Assembly (NCBI GenBank): GCA_965203305.1
Contig: OZ241874.1
Location: 1,178,001-1,242,000 of the forward strand
Reading direction: 5' to 3'
Length of the DNA stretch: 64,000 nt
Source: Bin80 sp965203305
Lineage (GTDB): Bacteria > Bacteroidota > Rhodothermia > Rhodothermales > Bin80
How positions within the stretch are numbered: position 1 is the stretch's first letter; every line of letters begins with the position of its first letter. Below the pieces are notes generated by a model. It saw only the letters and a program-made list of their open reading frames with translations, was not told where the DNA came from and made no database searches. Shown here in pieces: positions 6,688 through 16,755 of the stretch. The position numbers and the translations under genes were made by a program.

Positions 6688-8289
6688 ATGCCCCGAGCAG
6701 CCATCCTGTTACTTTCCTGCCTTGCTGCTATATCCATCGTAGTCGTACTTGTGATTCGTGAGTTGGCAAAGAAGAGAGATGCCGTGCATGAAGCATTGGT
6801 GTCCCTCTATATCTCTGCAAACGGAGATCAATGGAAAAACATTCCGGTTGGGATATGGAAAAGGTTCCCCGGCATATAAAGAATTCAGCTCATGGCATGG
6901 TTTGACGGTGTCTGGCGGGAATTTGGTTGCGATTACTCTGGACTCTGAGAATCTCCGCGGGACACTCCCTCCCGAACTCGGCAATCTGTCCAGTCTAGTC
7001 TATCTGCGCGTGGACGGTAACAGTTTCAGAGGCGAGATTCCTCCCGAACTTGGTAATCTGTTCAATTTGGAAGTGCTGGGGTTGCACAGTAATCAGCTGA
7101 AGGCGAGATTCCTCCCGAACTCGGCAGCCTGTCAAATTTGGAGGTATTGGGGGTGCATGACAACCAATTTTCGGGAAGAATTCCTCTGGAGCTTGTTAGG
7201 CTTTCCAATTTGAAGAGATTATATCTGAACGATAATCAACTCGCGGGTGGGATTCCCGGTACACTCAATAATCTGTCAAACCTGGAAATAGTCAACTTGT
7301 CCAGCAATCAACTTACGGGGCTGATTCCGATAGGGTTTGGTAGACTGCCAAATTTGGAGGTGCTGGACCTGTCCCACAATCAGCTCACGGGATCAATTCC
7401 GGTTACACTCGGGAACTTGTCCCAGCTCAGATATCTGCGTATAGAAGGCAATCAACTTGCGAGCAGGATTCCCGCTGAGCTCGGCAACCTGTCCCAGCTC
7501 AGATATCTGTATATAGTGTCTGTCCGAAAATTCAGAATATCGCCAATATATGCCGTTTGGAGAGCGTATGAGGGGCATGGGGAGATATTTCTGGGTATTT
7601 TTCCTGACGAAGATGGAAACCCCTTGGCGGATTGGAGCATGAAATCTCCGAACAGCGTCCATAAACACGCAATCTTCGTGCAAGATTTTCCCGAATCTCT
7701 CATAGCCAACGAGCATCTGAATCGCGCCATACATGACGCTGTGGGGCAAAATGCCTCTGGAATCCCCCGTATTGGGGGTTGCTGTGAATTTTCGGACAGA
7801 CACTATATAGGAGGAAATTGACTTGCAGGTGGGATTCTCGCCGATCTCGGCAACCTGTCCAAGTTGGAAGTATTGTCCCTGAGCAGCAATTACCTTGCGG
7901 GGGAGATTCCTCCCGAACTTGGAACCCTCTTAAACTTAAAAGGACTGGATGTGGATGGCAGTCGGCTTACGGGGGAGATCCCCCGTGAACTTGCTAATCT
8001 GTAAAAACTGGAGTTTCTTGACCTGCAGGGAAATCAGTTCATCGGCTGGATCCCCGCAGAGCTTGGTAATCTTTCAAACTTGTCCATGCTGCACCTGCAA
8101 GGTAATCCACTTGGAGGTCCGATTCCGCACAGTTTTCTGAAATTGCAAAACCTTCATACCCTCAGTGTCCCTGATGGTGTATGTGTGTTGCAAGGCACTG
8201 ATTTTCAGGCATGGTTGAATGACATCGTAACCATCCAGTCGAGCTCAAGCAGAAGTTCAGAATACATTCGGCAGTGTATACGAAATTAG
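6688..8289 (+). pseudogene. Degenerate leucine-rich-repeat (LRR) protein gene
   Basis: The start MPRAAILLLSCLAAIS looks like a membrane anchor or signal, followed by ALVSLYISANGDQWKN, the usual cap of bacterial/plant-type LRR proteins. Then come about a dozen 24-residue repeats of the pattern LGNLSNLEVLxLxxNxLxGxIP. The gene is broken at least five times: a frameshift near 6840, a one-base loss near 7100 (where aag ggc would restore GEIPPELG), a 288-bp insertion at 7516-7803, a TGA at about 7819 where the repeat expects a Gln codon, and TAA at about 8002. The C-terminal end (FQAWLNDIVTIQ) is still readable. LRR proteins of this class are usually surface or secreted binding proteins. It is not functional as written. 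Confidence 0.85.
7516..7803. mobile_element. MITE-like insertion, copy 1, in the LRR pseudogene
   Basis: The ends are inverted repeats: GTGTCTGTCCGAAAATTCA at 7516 and its exact reverse complement ending at 7803. Both ends abut TA (7514-7515 and 7804-7805), the target duplication expected for IS630/Tc1-mariner-type elements. The 288-bp body has no intact transposase. Its minus strand contains a frame with FVRKN and MYGAI that reappears in copy 2 (43556-43828), perhaps left from a parent element. It interrupts the LRR reading frame after LRYLYI. Confidence 0.85.
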
Positions 8290-8603
8290 TGGCACCACTC
8301 CGAAAAAACATTTCAGAACCTTTGTTTTGTTCGTGCCGTTTTAGTACTCAGATGTCTTCGTGTGTGGTGTCCTCTAGGATCCCCTCCTCCAAAGCCTAGT
8401 CATTGACACCATCGTTTAGCGGGCCTGATCCCCTGCAAGTGGGCTATCTCTTTTAAAAGCGAATTTCCTATATAACCGCCGCCATAAGCCTGAATTCCCA
8501 TAATCTCAAGGCACAGGCCCACACACTCAAGCGAACACTTACAACCAACCCCCGCCAGCTGGAAATTCAGAAAACCAACTGACATTAGCACCATCCCCAC
8601 AGA
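8290..8603. other. Intergenic, 314 bases, nothing recognised
   Basis: Lies between the ends of two convergent pseudogenes (LRR and HtrA). A 66-codon minus-strand frame (8400-8600) has no recognisable motif and is probably chance. Confidence 0.4.
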
Positions 8604-9754
8604 TTACTCCAGCAGTGTTCCCAGGATGACTTCAATTTGGATCCGCTTTCTCCCCCGAAGAATATCAAGCAGGACAGTATCCCCCGGGGCTTTATTCCCA
8701 ACTATGCTTCGCAGGACTAGATAATCTGCAAACTCAGTCCCGTCAATTCCGATGATGACATCTCTGACTTTGACACCGGCCTTGTCAGCAGCACCATTCT
8801 GGGTAACTTCAATCACTTGTGCAGAGCCGAGAGGCGTGTTCGGTATATTTGCAAGGTCGTATTGGATTTCCAGAGACCTGCGGTCTACCCTTCCTTTATC
8901 AATGAGCTGTTCTGCAACATTGTGGACAACAGAGACAGGAATTGCCAAACCAACACCACTCCCTTCTGCAGGAGAGTCACTCCCATGGAATTGATTCCCA
9001 CTATCTGCCCGCTCATATTTACAAGTGGACCTCCGGAATTTCCTTTATTGATCGCTGCATCAGTCTGGATAAGGTCCGAGTGAAGATGGATCATGGTACG
9101 GCCGACCGCACTCACGATTCCAGCTGTGACCGTATTCGCCAGTGTCTCGTGTAGAGGTGATCCAAAAGCAATGACCCACTGTCCTGTCCGAACATTGGCA
9201 GATGGCACAAGCGGGATTGCAGGAAGGTTTGTCCTGCTGTAGATGCGGATGACTGCCAGATCACTATGACGGTCACGGCCAACTACTTCGGCCGGAAGGA
9301 TGAGTCCGTCATACAATCAAACCTGCAAACTCTCCGCCCCGTCTATAACATGATCATTCGTCACGATGTATCCATGCGGGCGGATGATAACTCCCGATCC
9401 CAGACTTCGCTGGAACTGCGGAAGATAGGGTATCGTTTCTTCCAGTGGTGTCCCTCTCAATATGTCAGCATCAACATCAACCTTTTCGTCTGATCGAATC
9501 TGTACCACGGCAGGGTTCACCTTTTCAGCAACATGTATGAAGGCCTCTTCCCATCCCAGTTGTGAATCTTCCGAGGAGGGCAGGTCTGTGTCAACATTAA
9601 CATGACGACACTGGCACTGCTCCCCGTCAACTACCGCTTTCTTGTGGTCTGTGCCAGACTTAACATGACGACACCCCAGAGCAGATAACAGTGTACCTGC
9701 AACAAGGAGTTTGGCTACGACAGGGATACTGGAAAAGGAGTGAATCTTGTTCAT
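8604..9754 (-). pseudogene. HtrA/DegP-type serine protease, broken by one nonsense codon and one frameshift
   Basis: Starts at 9754 with a lipoprotein signal (LLSALGC lipobox near residue 28). The trypsin-like triad is visible: His in VTNDHVIDGA, Asp in RHSDLAVIRI, Ser in NKGNSGGPLVN. One PDZ domain follows (GAADKAGVKVRDVIIGIDG). An in-frame TGA at about 9317-9319 splits ESLQV from LYDGLILPAEVV. A one-base shift near 8960 turns the expected SPAEGSGVGLAIP into another frame; the correct frame resumes at AIPVSVVHNV. Intact HtrA proteins are periplasmic proteases and chaperones that handle misfolded envelope proteins. As written it cannot make the full protein. Reads should be checked, but two independent lesions beside another decaying gene favour real decay. 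Confidence 0.85.
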
Positions 9755-10023
9755 AAAAAGTCTCGCACTAAGATTAACTGTACCTTGGTAAAAATGACAG
9801 ATTGGCGGGGTTATAGGTTAATGTTTATGCGCTTGTTCCTGATGAAAATTCTGCACAAGTCAACCAATCACTTTGTGTGGGGGATTCGGTTCAATCATAA
9901 TCTCCATATCAAGGATGCGTATTCAGGGATTTGGATGCCGGAATGAGACTGCCATCGTATTCACCGATCTCAGTGACTACTCTGGTACGAAATCTCTACC
10001 TTCCTTGTGCATCATATCTTTCG

Positions 10024-11373
10024 TCAGGGCAATTGGACAATGGTCTTGGCGGTGAGTCCAGACAGGATAATGTACACCCCCGAGGTCGGTACATGTGGTG
10101 TCCATCTCATTTGCTCCTGCCCGTTACGTGACAGCGTGCTCACCAGTCTTCCCGAGGCATCAATGATGGATAGCTGATCAGGTGCATTTTTGGGCAAGGT
10201 GAGCGTGATGAAGTCCTGGAACGGGTTCGGATAAGCCCCTATCTGCATGTTCGCAAACTCCGGTTTTTGGACGGTCATGGGCGCATTTTTTGAGAAGATA
10301 TGGATGGCGGTTCCGGGTTCTGATATGGCATAATGATTGCCCCAAGATGCAACAGCATGACCAAATGCAGGGCCACCCTGAACTGAGGACCTGTCCCCAC
10401 CAGTGCCAAATTCATCAAGATGCAACCGCCATGTATACCCGCTTTGGGCGGGAGAATTTGAGGGTGCTCCAATCAGGGCATATTCCTCCCACAGTGCAAC
10501 ACTACTTCCTGTACGGGTCATCTCCACCGGTGGAACAGGAGTAAACGCATACATCTGCTCCCAGCTGTCCCTCTCCAAAGTGTAGATATAGGCAGTGGAG
10601 GCACCGGGTGCCCCAACCAGCGCCAGCCTTCGTCCTTTGTTGTGATCCAAGGCGACACGGAAACCGAATCTGTGCTCATAGCCAGCTGATCCGCCGCGGA
10701 GTTCCGCCTGAAGCACCCAGTCTGATCCAGAGGTTCGCTGATAGATGTAGGCCAGTCCAGCCCTTTCTCCGCGAGGTTCATAGGCTTCCGGGGCTCCGAC
10801 AATGAGAATTTCAGAATCCAGGGCTAGTGAGTGTCCAAACGCTTCGTTTGGCGATTCTCCATAGAGTGATTGCCGCCAGAGCCACTCATTTTGCGCGGAC
10901 TGGATGTAAATGTCAGCCTGTCCTCGTCCCATCTGGCTGTCTGGGCTTCCCACAGCAGCATAAATTCCCTGGATTGCGACGCTGCGGCCATACCCGTCCA
11001 CATCCTGCGCAATTTCATATAATGGGGGAGAAGGTTGACGAGTCCGCAAGTCGTACAGGTAGGCTTTGCGATTTCCTGGAGCACCTGCAATCAGCAGATG
11101 TCCATCCGCATCCAGACTATATCCGAGACTGTCTCCCTTTGCCCCCTCCAGTATGGAGAATAATTTCCAGTCCCCCTGCGATGGCCTTGTATAGATCCAC
11201 AGTTTTCCGTGTCCATCGGTTGCATTTGGATCCCCTGCCACCAGTGTTGATCTGGCCATAGCAATGGAATGTCCAAATGATGGACTCAATGCCGGAATTG
11301 AAGTCTGAATGGCAAGACAGGCAGGGATAAAGACAGCGGTACTCAGAAAGACTGATCCGAAACGCTGGAACAT
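10024..11373 (-). CDS. Secreted FG-GAP-like beta-propeller protein with type IX sorting domain
   Basis: The ATG at 11373 gives about 449 residues with a signal peptide (MFQRFGSVFLSTAVFIPACLA). Seven or so repeats of the type GxSLALDSEILIVGAPEA and GYSLDADGHLLIAGAPGN are FG-GAP/integrin-like propeller blades. The last about 80 residues hold AYPNPFQDFITLTLP and SGVYIILSG, the type IX secretion sorting domain, so the protein is likely exported to the cell surface. The start overlaps the rsgA stop by one base (TGATG), suggesting translational coupling; the frame is open further upstream inside rsgA but the signal peptide fixes the start. The ligand is unknown. Confidence 0.85.
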   Translation of the reverse strand: MFQRFGSVFLSTAVFIPACLAIQTSIPALSPSFGHSIAMARSTLVAGDPNATDGHGKLWIYTRPSQGDWKLFSILEGAKGDSLGYSLDADGHLLIAGAPGNRKAYLYDLRTRQPSPPLYEIAQDVDGYGRSVAIQGIYAAVGSPDSQMGRGQADIYIQSAQNEWLWRQSLYGESPNEAFGHSLALDSEILIVGAPEAYEPRGERAGLAYIYQRTSGSDWVLQAELRGGSAGYEHRFGFRVALDHNKGRRLALVGAPGASTAYIYTLERDSWEQMYAFTPVPPVEMTRTGSSVALWEEYALIGAPSNSPAQSGYTWRLHLDEFGTGGDRSSVQGGPAFGHAVASWGNHYAISEPGTAIHIFSKNAPMTVQKPEFANMQIGAYPNPFQDFITLTLPKNAPDQLSIIDASGRLVSTLSRNGQEQMRWTPHVPTSGVYIILSGLTAKTIVQLP

Positions 11374-12308
11374 CAGCGGCCCGTGTCGGATGCTCCGCGT
11401 TGCAGCGAGTGCAGGATGTTCAGGTAGCTTAGATAACGTGCATTGCTGATTTTTCTTCTTCGCCGCGCCTTCTTTATTCCGCAACTCGGTTCATGCTCGT
11501 GTGTGCAGGCAGAGTAGCGACACTTTTCCAGATGCGGCCGGAACTCAGGGAAATAATGGGACAGTTCCCACGGTTCAATGTCAAGAAGCCCAAACTCACG
11601 TATTCCAGGGGTATCTGCAACATGTCCACCATCAGGCAGAGGATAGAGTGTTGCATGGGCAGTTGTGTGCCTCCCCTTGCTTGTCTTTTCACTGACAGTG
11701 TCCACAGGGATGTTGATTTCCGAATACATTGCGTTCAGAAGCGAAGATTTGCCAACTCCAGAGGGGCCAACGAATACGCTAATCTTGTCAGAAAGCAGCT
11801 CACGAAGGAGCTCCAGATTTTGCATGCTCTCCACACTGGTGAGGATCCCAAGGTACCCCAGGTTCTGATAGCTGGCAGAAAGCCGTTCAATGGAAGACAG
11901 AAGATGGGAAGAAGCAAGGTCTATTTTGTTGATCAGCAACCCTGCTGGAATATCCTGTGCCTCGCAGGCAACCAGCAGCCGATCAATCAGTCCCGTCTTG
12001 AATGAAGGCTGTTTTGCGGACTGGACAATCCAGATGTGGTCAACATTGGCTACAAGAATCTGATGTCTGCCAACTCTGCGTCCTGCGGCGCGCCGATACA
12101 AGCAGTTGCGTCGCTCATTCACTTCGGTAATGAGTCCAGTATCGTCCTCCTGAACCTGAATGCTGACATCATCCCCAACGGCTACTGGATGAGTCTCATT
12201 GCCATGATTCAGCCGCATCTGTCCACGAATACGCGAGGGAATCACAGTGGAATCCACCAAAACATCTATCCAGCTTCCTGTGGATCGAATAACTGTACCA
12301 AGAGGCAT
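11373..12308 (-). CDS. rsgA: Ribosome small-subunit-dependent GTPase A
   Basis: 311 residues. N-terminal OB fold (about 1-75), then a circularly permuted GTPase with G4 NKID (about residue 146), G1 GPSGVGKSS (about 192) and G3 DTPG (about 239), followed by a zinc site CRYSACTHEHEPSC with an intervening His. RsgA matures the 30S ribosomal subunit by monitoring the decoding centre and releasing RbfA. Length is normal. Its stop overlaps the downstream secreted-protein start by one base. The upstream gap to the small gene at 12387 is a short divergent promoter region. Confidence 0.96.
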   Translation of the reverse strand: MPLGTVIRSTGSWIDVLVDSTVIPSRIRGQMRLNHGNETHPVAVGDDVSIQVQEDDTGLITEVNERRNCLYRRAAGRRVGRHQILVANVDHIWIVQSAKQPSFKTGLIDRLLVACEAQDIPAGLLINKIDLASSHLLSSIERLSASYQNLGYLGILTSVESMQNLELLRELLSDKISVFVGPSGVGKSSLLNAMYSEINIPVDTVSEKTSKGRHTTAHATLYPLPDGGHVADTPGIREFGLLDIEPWELSHYFPEFRPHLEKCRYSACTHEHEPSCGIKKARRRRKISNARYLSYLNILHSLQRGASDTGR

Positions 12309-12386
12309 AGTCTACCTGTTTATTCCCTGCAACATGTACATCGGCATATTCGTAAAGTATAGCACAATTTACTTATCCCACTTGAA

Positions 12387-12638
12387 ATGGCCAACGAAAA
12401 AGAACCTGACCGTGATCTGTTCGCCGAAGTGAAGGAAGCATTCAGCAGGCTTGAATTGGACCAGAAAGCAACATTTCTGGTCACCGAATCTGTAAATACG
12501 GCCGTGGAAGCTGTCTCTGCCCTGGCAGATGCCGTAACACGGGATTTCGCACAGTGCTTTGATACCGCCACAACTGCAACGGAATCAGCGACCGCAGAGG
12601 ATGAGGAGGCAGACTCTCCCAAAGAGGAGTCGGCCTAG
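12387..12638 (+). CDS. Small acidic helical protein, function unknown
   Basis: 83 residues, starting MANEKEPDRDLFAEVKEAF. Residues about 10-65 look alpha-helical and alanine-rich (TAVEAVSALADAVTRDF); the tail is acidic (EDEEADSPKEESA). No signal peptide or membrane segment. It is divergent from rsgA, and its last 4 bases overlap the end of lon on the other strand. No family recognised. Amino-acid composition and clean boundaries support a real gene. Confidence 0.65.
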   Translation: MANEKEPDRDLFAEVKEAFSRLELDQKATFLVTESVNTAVEAVSALADAVTRDFAQCFDTATTATESATAEDEEADSPKEESA

Positions 12639-15127
12639 GCCGTTGATGCTTCCCGGGCTACCCCGTTGTTGTTAGGGGCCGGTGCCGAGAATATCTCCGA
12701 GGGATCCTTTATTGGCGGGCCGCTCAGCGTGATGTCAAGTACTTGACTCATGCGGCGCACATAGCTTATGTCAATCCCCTTCAGCATGTCTGACTTGATA
12801 TCCTTGATATCATTCTCGTTCTTTGCGGGCAGCAGAACATGCTTGATTCCTGCCCGTTTGGCTGCCAAGACTTTTTCCTTGATTCCCCCAACAGGCAGTA
12901 CAAGCCCCCGAAGTGTAATCTCTCCGGTCATTGCCATGTTATGCTGTATCCTCCGTTGCGAGTAGATGGAAACAAGTGCAGAGAGGAGAGCAATGCCGGC
13001 ACTCGGCCCGTCCTTCGAAACGGCACCTGCGGGTACATGCACATGTATATCGTAGTACTTGAAGGCACTTTGCGGGATGTCCAGCTCTCCTGCATGCGAT
13101 TTGACGTAACTGAGCGCAGCTTTGGCAGACTCCTGCATGATGTCTCCGAGGCTGCCGGTCAAGGTGAGCTTTCCAGTACCACGGGAGACGGAGGCTTCCA
13201 CGAACAGAATTTCCCCTCCGGTAGGTGTCCAGGCAAGTCCGGTGGCAACTCCGGGCACTTCGGTTCGCTCGGCAACCTCATTGTAGAATTTGCGAGCTCC
13301 CAGATATTCCTCTATATCGTCTTTCTTGATGGAAGCGGACTGGATCTCCTCTGTGGCCACCTTCTTTGCAACTCCCCGGGCAACGCTTCCAATCGTACGT
13401 TCAAGGTTCCGCACCCCCGACTCGCGCGTATATCCGTCAATAATAGAGCGCAGTGCGGCACTGTTGATGGAGAACTGCTTTTTCTTTAGCCCATTTCGCT
13501 CAATCTGTCTGGGAACCAGATATCCCCTGGCAATGGCAAGTTTTTCTTCCTGCGTATAGCCGGATATATGGATGACTTCCATGCGATCCTTCAGTGCCAT
13601 CGGGACTGTATCCAGAGAGTTTGCCGTTGCAATAAAGAGGACCTTGGAGAGATCATAGTCCAGTTCCAGGTAGTGATCATTGAAGGCTGTATTCTGTTCA
13701 GGATCCAGAACCTCAAGAAGAGCACTGGACGGATCCCCCCGGTGGAGATCACCAATCTTGTCAATCTCGTCTAGCATGAACACAGGATTGATGGAGCCGG
13801 CTTTCTTGAGACCCTGCAGGATGCGACCGGGGCGGGCACCAATGTAGGTGCGCCGATGACCGCGAATCTCTCCCTCATCATGCACGCCGCCAAGACTCAT
13901 CCGGGCAAATCCGCGTCCGAGTGCCCGAGCGATACTTCTGCCCAGGCTGGTTTTGCCAACTCCTGGAGGTCCGTAAAAACACAGGATCGGAGCTTTCATG
14001 TCTCCCTTGAGCTTGAGCACAGCCAGATACTCCAGAATCCGCTGCTTCACTTTTTCCAGCCCGTGGTGGTCTTCTTCCAGAATCTTTTCTGCGTTTGTAA
14101 TATCAAGCTGGTCTTCGGTGTATTCTGTCCAGGGCAAATCAAGAATCCAGTCCACATAATTGCGGGTGACCGCATAATCTGGCATGGCCGGATTGCTGCG
14201 CTCCAGCTTCTTCATCTCTTTGTTGAATGTCTCCATTACATATTCCGGGAGGTTTTTTTCCTCTGCCTTCTGGCGCAATCCGTCGTGCTCGCCATAGTCA
14301 TTTCCCTCTCCCAGCTCATCCTGAATGACCTTCATCTGCTGCCGAAGCAGAAATTCCCGTTGCTGCTGCTTTACATCATTCTTCATGCGCGAGCGCATTT
14401 CATCCGAGAGCTGAAGAACTTGAATTTCCTTGTCCAGATGCTCAACCAGCAGCCGGGCCCGCTCTTTTATGGACGGGGTTTCCAGCAGGGTCTGTTTTTC
14501 CTGGACATCAATCTGCAGGTTGGAGCCAATAAAGTAGACCAGAAACTCGCATGAGTCAACATTTTCAACGGATTCGACCGCCTCGCTGGGGAGATTGGGG
14601 GAGAGGCTGATCATTTCGCAGGCAAGCTCCTTGATGGAATGCATGAGAGCTTTTTCTTCTACCTCACTTTCAAATTCCTGCTTCTCCTCAAGAAGATCAA
14701 TATCTGCTCTGAAGTACGGTTTGAGCTGGGTAAACTTTTTCACCCGGAATCGTCCCTGTCCCTGAATAATGATGCTGTTTGCGCCATCTGGCATCTTGAT
14801 CATTTTCAGAATCTTTGCCACGGTGCCGACCTCATACAGATCACTGGCATCCGGGTCATCGGTCTCCTGATCTTTCTGGGAAATCACTCCAAGCAGCTTG
14901 TCTCCCTTGGCAGCATCCCGCACCAGTTTGATGGACGCATCACGCCCTACGGTGATGGGAAGGATTACCTCTGGAAAGAGAACTGTATTCCGGAGAGCAA
15001 GAACTGGGATGGAATCGGTCTGGACGGGAGTGTCCTCGTCTTCTGCCTCTTCGTCAGGAAAGACGATAGGTGGTTCAGCGGGATCGGATGACTTTTTTGC
15101 GAGCAGGATATCAGACCAGGAATTCAT
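12635..15127 (-). CDS. lon: ATP-dependent protease La (LonA)
   Basis: 830 residues. N-terminal substrate-binding LAN domain (PVLALRNTVLFPEVILPI near residue 41), coiled-coil region, AAA+ domain with Walker A GPPGVGKT (386-393) and Walker B VFMLDEIDKI (about 449-458), and protease domain with the Ser709-Lys752 dyad in KDGPSAGIA and GGIKEKVLA. The 43-residue spacing matches the E. coli dyad (679/722). Lon degrades misfolded and selected regulatory proteins in the cytosol. No CIRCE or similar heat-shock operator was recognised in the 287-base divergent gap to the cysteine-synthase-like gene, and nothing else was seen there. Confidence 0.97.
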   Translation of the reverse strand: MNSWSDILLAKKSSDPAEPPIVFPDEEAEDEDTPVQTDSIPVLALRNTVLFPEVILPITVGRDASIKLVRDAAKGDKLLGVISQKDQETDDPDASDLYEVGTVAKILKMIKMPDGANSIIIQGQGRFRVKKFTQLKPYFRADIDLLEEKQEFESEVEEKALMHSIKELACEMISLSPNLPSEAVESVENVDSCEFLVYFIGSNLQIDVQEKQTLLETPSIKERARLLVEHLDKEIQVLQLSDEMRSRMKNDVKQQQREFLLRQQMKVIQDELGEGNDYGEHDGLRQKAEEKNLPEYVMETFNKEMKKLERSNPAMPDYAVTRNYVDWILDLPWTEYTEDQLDITNAEKILEEDHHGLEKVKQRILEYLAVLKLKGDMKAPILCFYGPPGVGKTSLGRSIARALGRGFARMSLGGVHDEGEIRGHRRTYIGARPGRILQGLKKAGSINPVFMLDEIDKIGDLHRGDPSSALLEVLDPEQNTAFNDHYLELDYDLSKVLFIATANSLDTVPMALKDRMEVIHISGYTQEEKLAIARGYLVPRQIERNGLKKKQFSINSAALRSIIDGYTRESGVRNLERTIGSVARGVAKKVATEEIQSASIKKDDIEEYLGARKFYNEVAERTEVPGVATGLAWTPTGGEILFVEASVSRGTGKLTLTGSLGDIMQESAKAALSYVKSHAGELDIPQSAFKYYDIHVHVPAGAVSKDGPSAGIALLSALVSIYSQRRIQHNMAMTGEITLRGLVLPVGGIKEKVLAAKRAGIKHVLLPAKNENDIKDIKSDMLKGIDISYVRRMSQVLDITLSGPPIKDPSEIFSAPAPNNNGVAREASTA

Positions 15128-15414
15128 GTATTGACGTAAGTTGAAAATAGCAGAATGAAAATGCGAATGTGAACTGTTCCTTCAAAAATTGAACCAACTA
15201 CGTTTCGGTGACAAAGTGTCCACAGTACGGCAATTTTATGAAATGCATTCATCGGCAGCGAATGCAGTCGGGTCTCGCTCGGGAGGAACCGCATGTATGA
15301 CGTATTCCTGCCGGGTACATATGGACCGACATTTTAGCCAGAAACACAAGAATAAAAACTGGATGTAATCATTTCGCCCTGATTTTCGTTGAACACATTC
15401 CAGACAAGGAAACC

Positions 15415-16401
15415 ATGTGGCACCAGGACATCATAGGCACGATTGGTCATACGCCGCTTGTGCGGCTGAATCATTTGACCAGTCATGTTCCGTGTACAGT
15501 CCTGGTGAAACTGGAATCATTCAACCCGGGAGGATCTGTAAAGGATCGGATTGGCTATGCCATGGTGCAGGCGGCAGAAGAATCAGGAGAGCTCAAGTCG
15601 GATGGTGTTTTGGTAGAGGCCACCAGCGGGAATACAGGTACGGGGATTGTACAGGCCGCAAGAATCAAGGGATACCGGTGTATCTTTACGGCAACAGAAA
15701 AGGTCAGTCAGGAGAAGCGTGATCTGCTCGCTGCGTATGGAGCAGAATTGGTACTGTGCCCGCTGGATGTACCTCCCGAAGATCCGCGGTCCTACTACAG
15801 TGTTGCTGAGAAAATTGCACAGGAGACACCCGGAGCCATTTACCTCAATCAGTATTACAATGAGGCAAATGTGCAGGCGCACTACAGGAGTACCGGCCCT
15901 GAAATCTGGCAGCAGACAGAAGGACAGATCACGCACTTCTTTGCAACTGCCAGTACGGGGGGAACGATATCGGGCAGTGCCAAGTTCCTTAAGGAAAAGA
16001 ACGCAGAGATTTGCGTGATTGGCGTAGATCCTTGCGGATCATCGTACTACAAGTATTTTCATGAGGGTGTTGTTGATCCAGAAGAAATCTATTCCCATCA
16101 AATTGAAGGTGCAGGGAAGGAATATCTCGCTGGAAACATGCACATGGAATTGCTGAATGACTATACGCGCGCGACCGATCAGGAAGCCATGCAGATGGCA
16201 CGTCGTCTGGCAAAAGAAGAGGGAATCTTTGCAGGACAGTCAAGCGGACTGGCTCTGGCTGGTGCCCTTGACTGGCTTGAACAGCATGACCAGGAGATCA
16301 CTCAGAATTCACTGGTTGTCGTTTTATTGCCTGATTCCGGCATGAAGTACATCAGCAAGACGTACAATGATGCCTGGATGAAGGAAAACAAATTCATTTA
16401 A
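15415..16401 (+). CDS. PLP-dependent cysteine synthase / cystathionine beta-synthase family enzyme
   Basis: 328 residues, fold type II PLP enzyme. GGSVKDRIGYAMV carries the PLP lysine (about residue 44), TSGNTGTG binds substrate, and TASTGGTISG binds the PLP phosphate. The region EGAGKEYLAGNMHMELLNDY and the EEGIFAGQSSG loop resemble cystathionine beta-synthases slightly more than CysK, but there is no C-terminal CBS pair. It makes cysteine from O-acetylserine, or cystathionine from serine and homocysteine; sequence alone does not decide. A DUF3467 gene follows 24 bases downstream, probably co-transcribed. No SAM or T-box riboswitch was recognised upstream. Confidence 0.9.
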   Translation: MWHQDIIGTIGHTPLVRLNHLTSHVPCTVLVKLESFNPGGSVKDRIGYAMVQAAEESGELKSDGVLVEATSGNTGTGIVQAARIKGYRCIFTATEKVSQEKRDLLAAYGAELVLCPLDVPPEDPRSYYSVAEKIAQETPGAIYLNQYYNEANVQAHYRSTGPEIWQQTEGQITHFFATASTGGTISGSAKFLKEKNAEICVIGVDPCGSSYYKYFHEGVVDPEEIYSHQIEGAGKEYLAGNMHMELLNDYTRATDQEAMQMARRLAKEEGIFAGQSSGLALAGALDWLEQHDQEITQNSLVVVLLPDSGMKYISKTYNDAWMKENKFI

Positions 16402-16424
16402 CTTCAAAAGCTCTCCAAAAACTG

Positions 16425-16754
16425 ATGGAAGAAGAAAACGGACAGATAGAAGAATCGGATTCCAAGCTCAATATTGAGCTGAACGAAAGCATTGCGGAAG
16501 GTGAATACTCCAATCTGGTGATGATTGGGCATTCCAAAGAAGAGTTCATTCTGGACTTTATTCGTGTGATGCCGGGTGTCCCTGCCGCCAGGGTAAAAAG
16601 CAGAATCATTATCACCCCAAGGCATGCCAAGCGTTTTTTGCGTGCACTGGCAGAAAATATTGAGCGGTTTGAGGAGGTGAACGGGGAGATTGCTGACAGC
16701 GATACCCCGGATATCTCCCCGCAATTCGGGGGCGGTCACATAGGGGAGGCCTGA
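16425..16754 (+). CDS. DUF3467 family protein
   Basis: 109 residues. After an acidic N-terminus comes EGEYSNLVMIGHSKEEFILDF, then MPGVPAARVKSRIIITPRHAKRFLRAL and a C-terminal helix ENIERFEEVNGEI, matching the DUF3467 pattern of bacterial and archaeal small cytosolic proteins. Function unknown. It follows the cysteine-synthase-like gene closely and converges on the LptF/G permease gene with a one-base gap. Confidence 0.88.
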   Translation: MEEENGQIEESDSKLNIELNESIAEGEYSNLVMIGHSKEEFILDFIRVMPGVPAARVKSRIIITPRHAKRFLRALAENIERFEEVNGEIADSDTPDISPQFGGGHIGEA

Positions 16755-16755
16755 G

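Noticed and set aside
15128..15414. SAM or T-box riboswitch before the cysteine-synthase-like gene
   Set aside because: No conserved core could be recognised by eye; only unremarkable divergent promoter sequence was seen.
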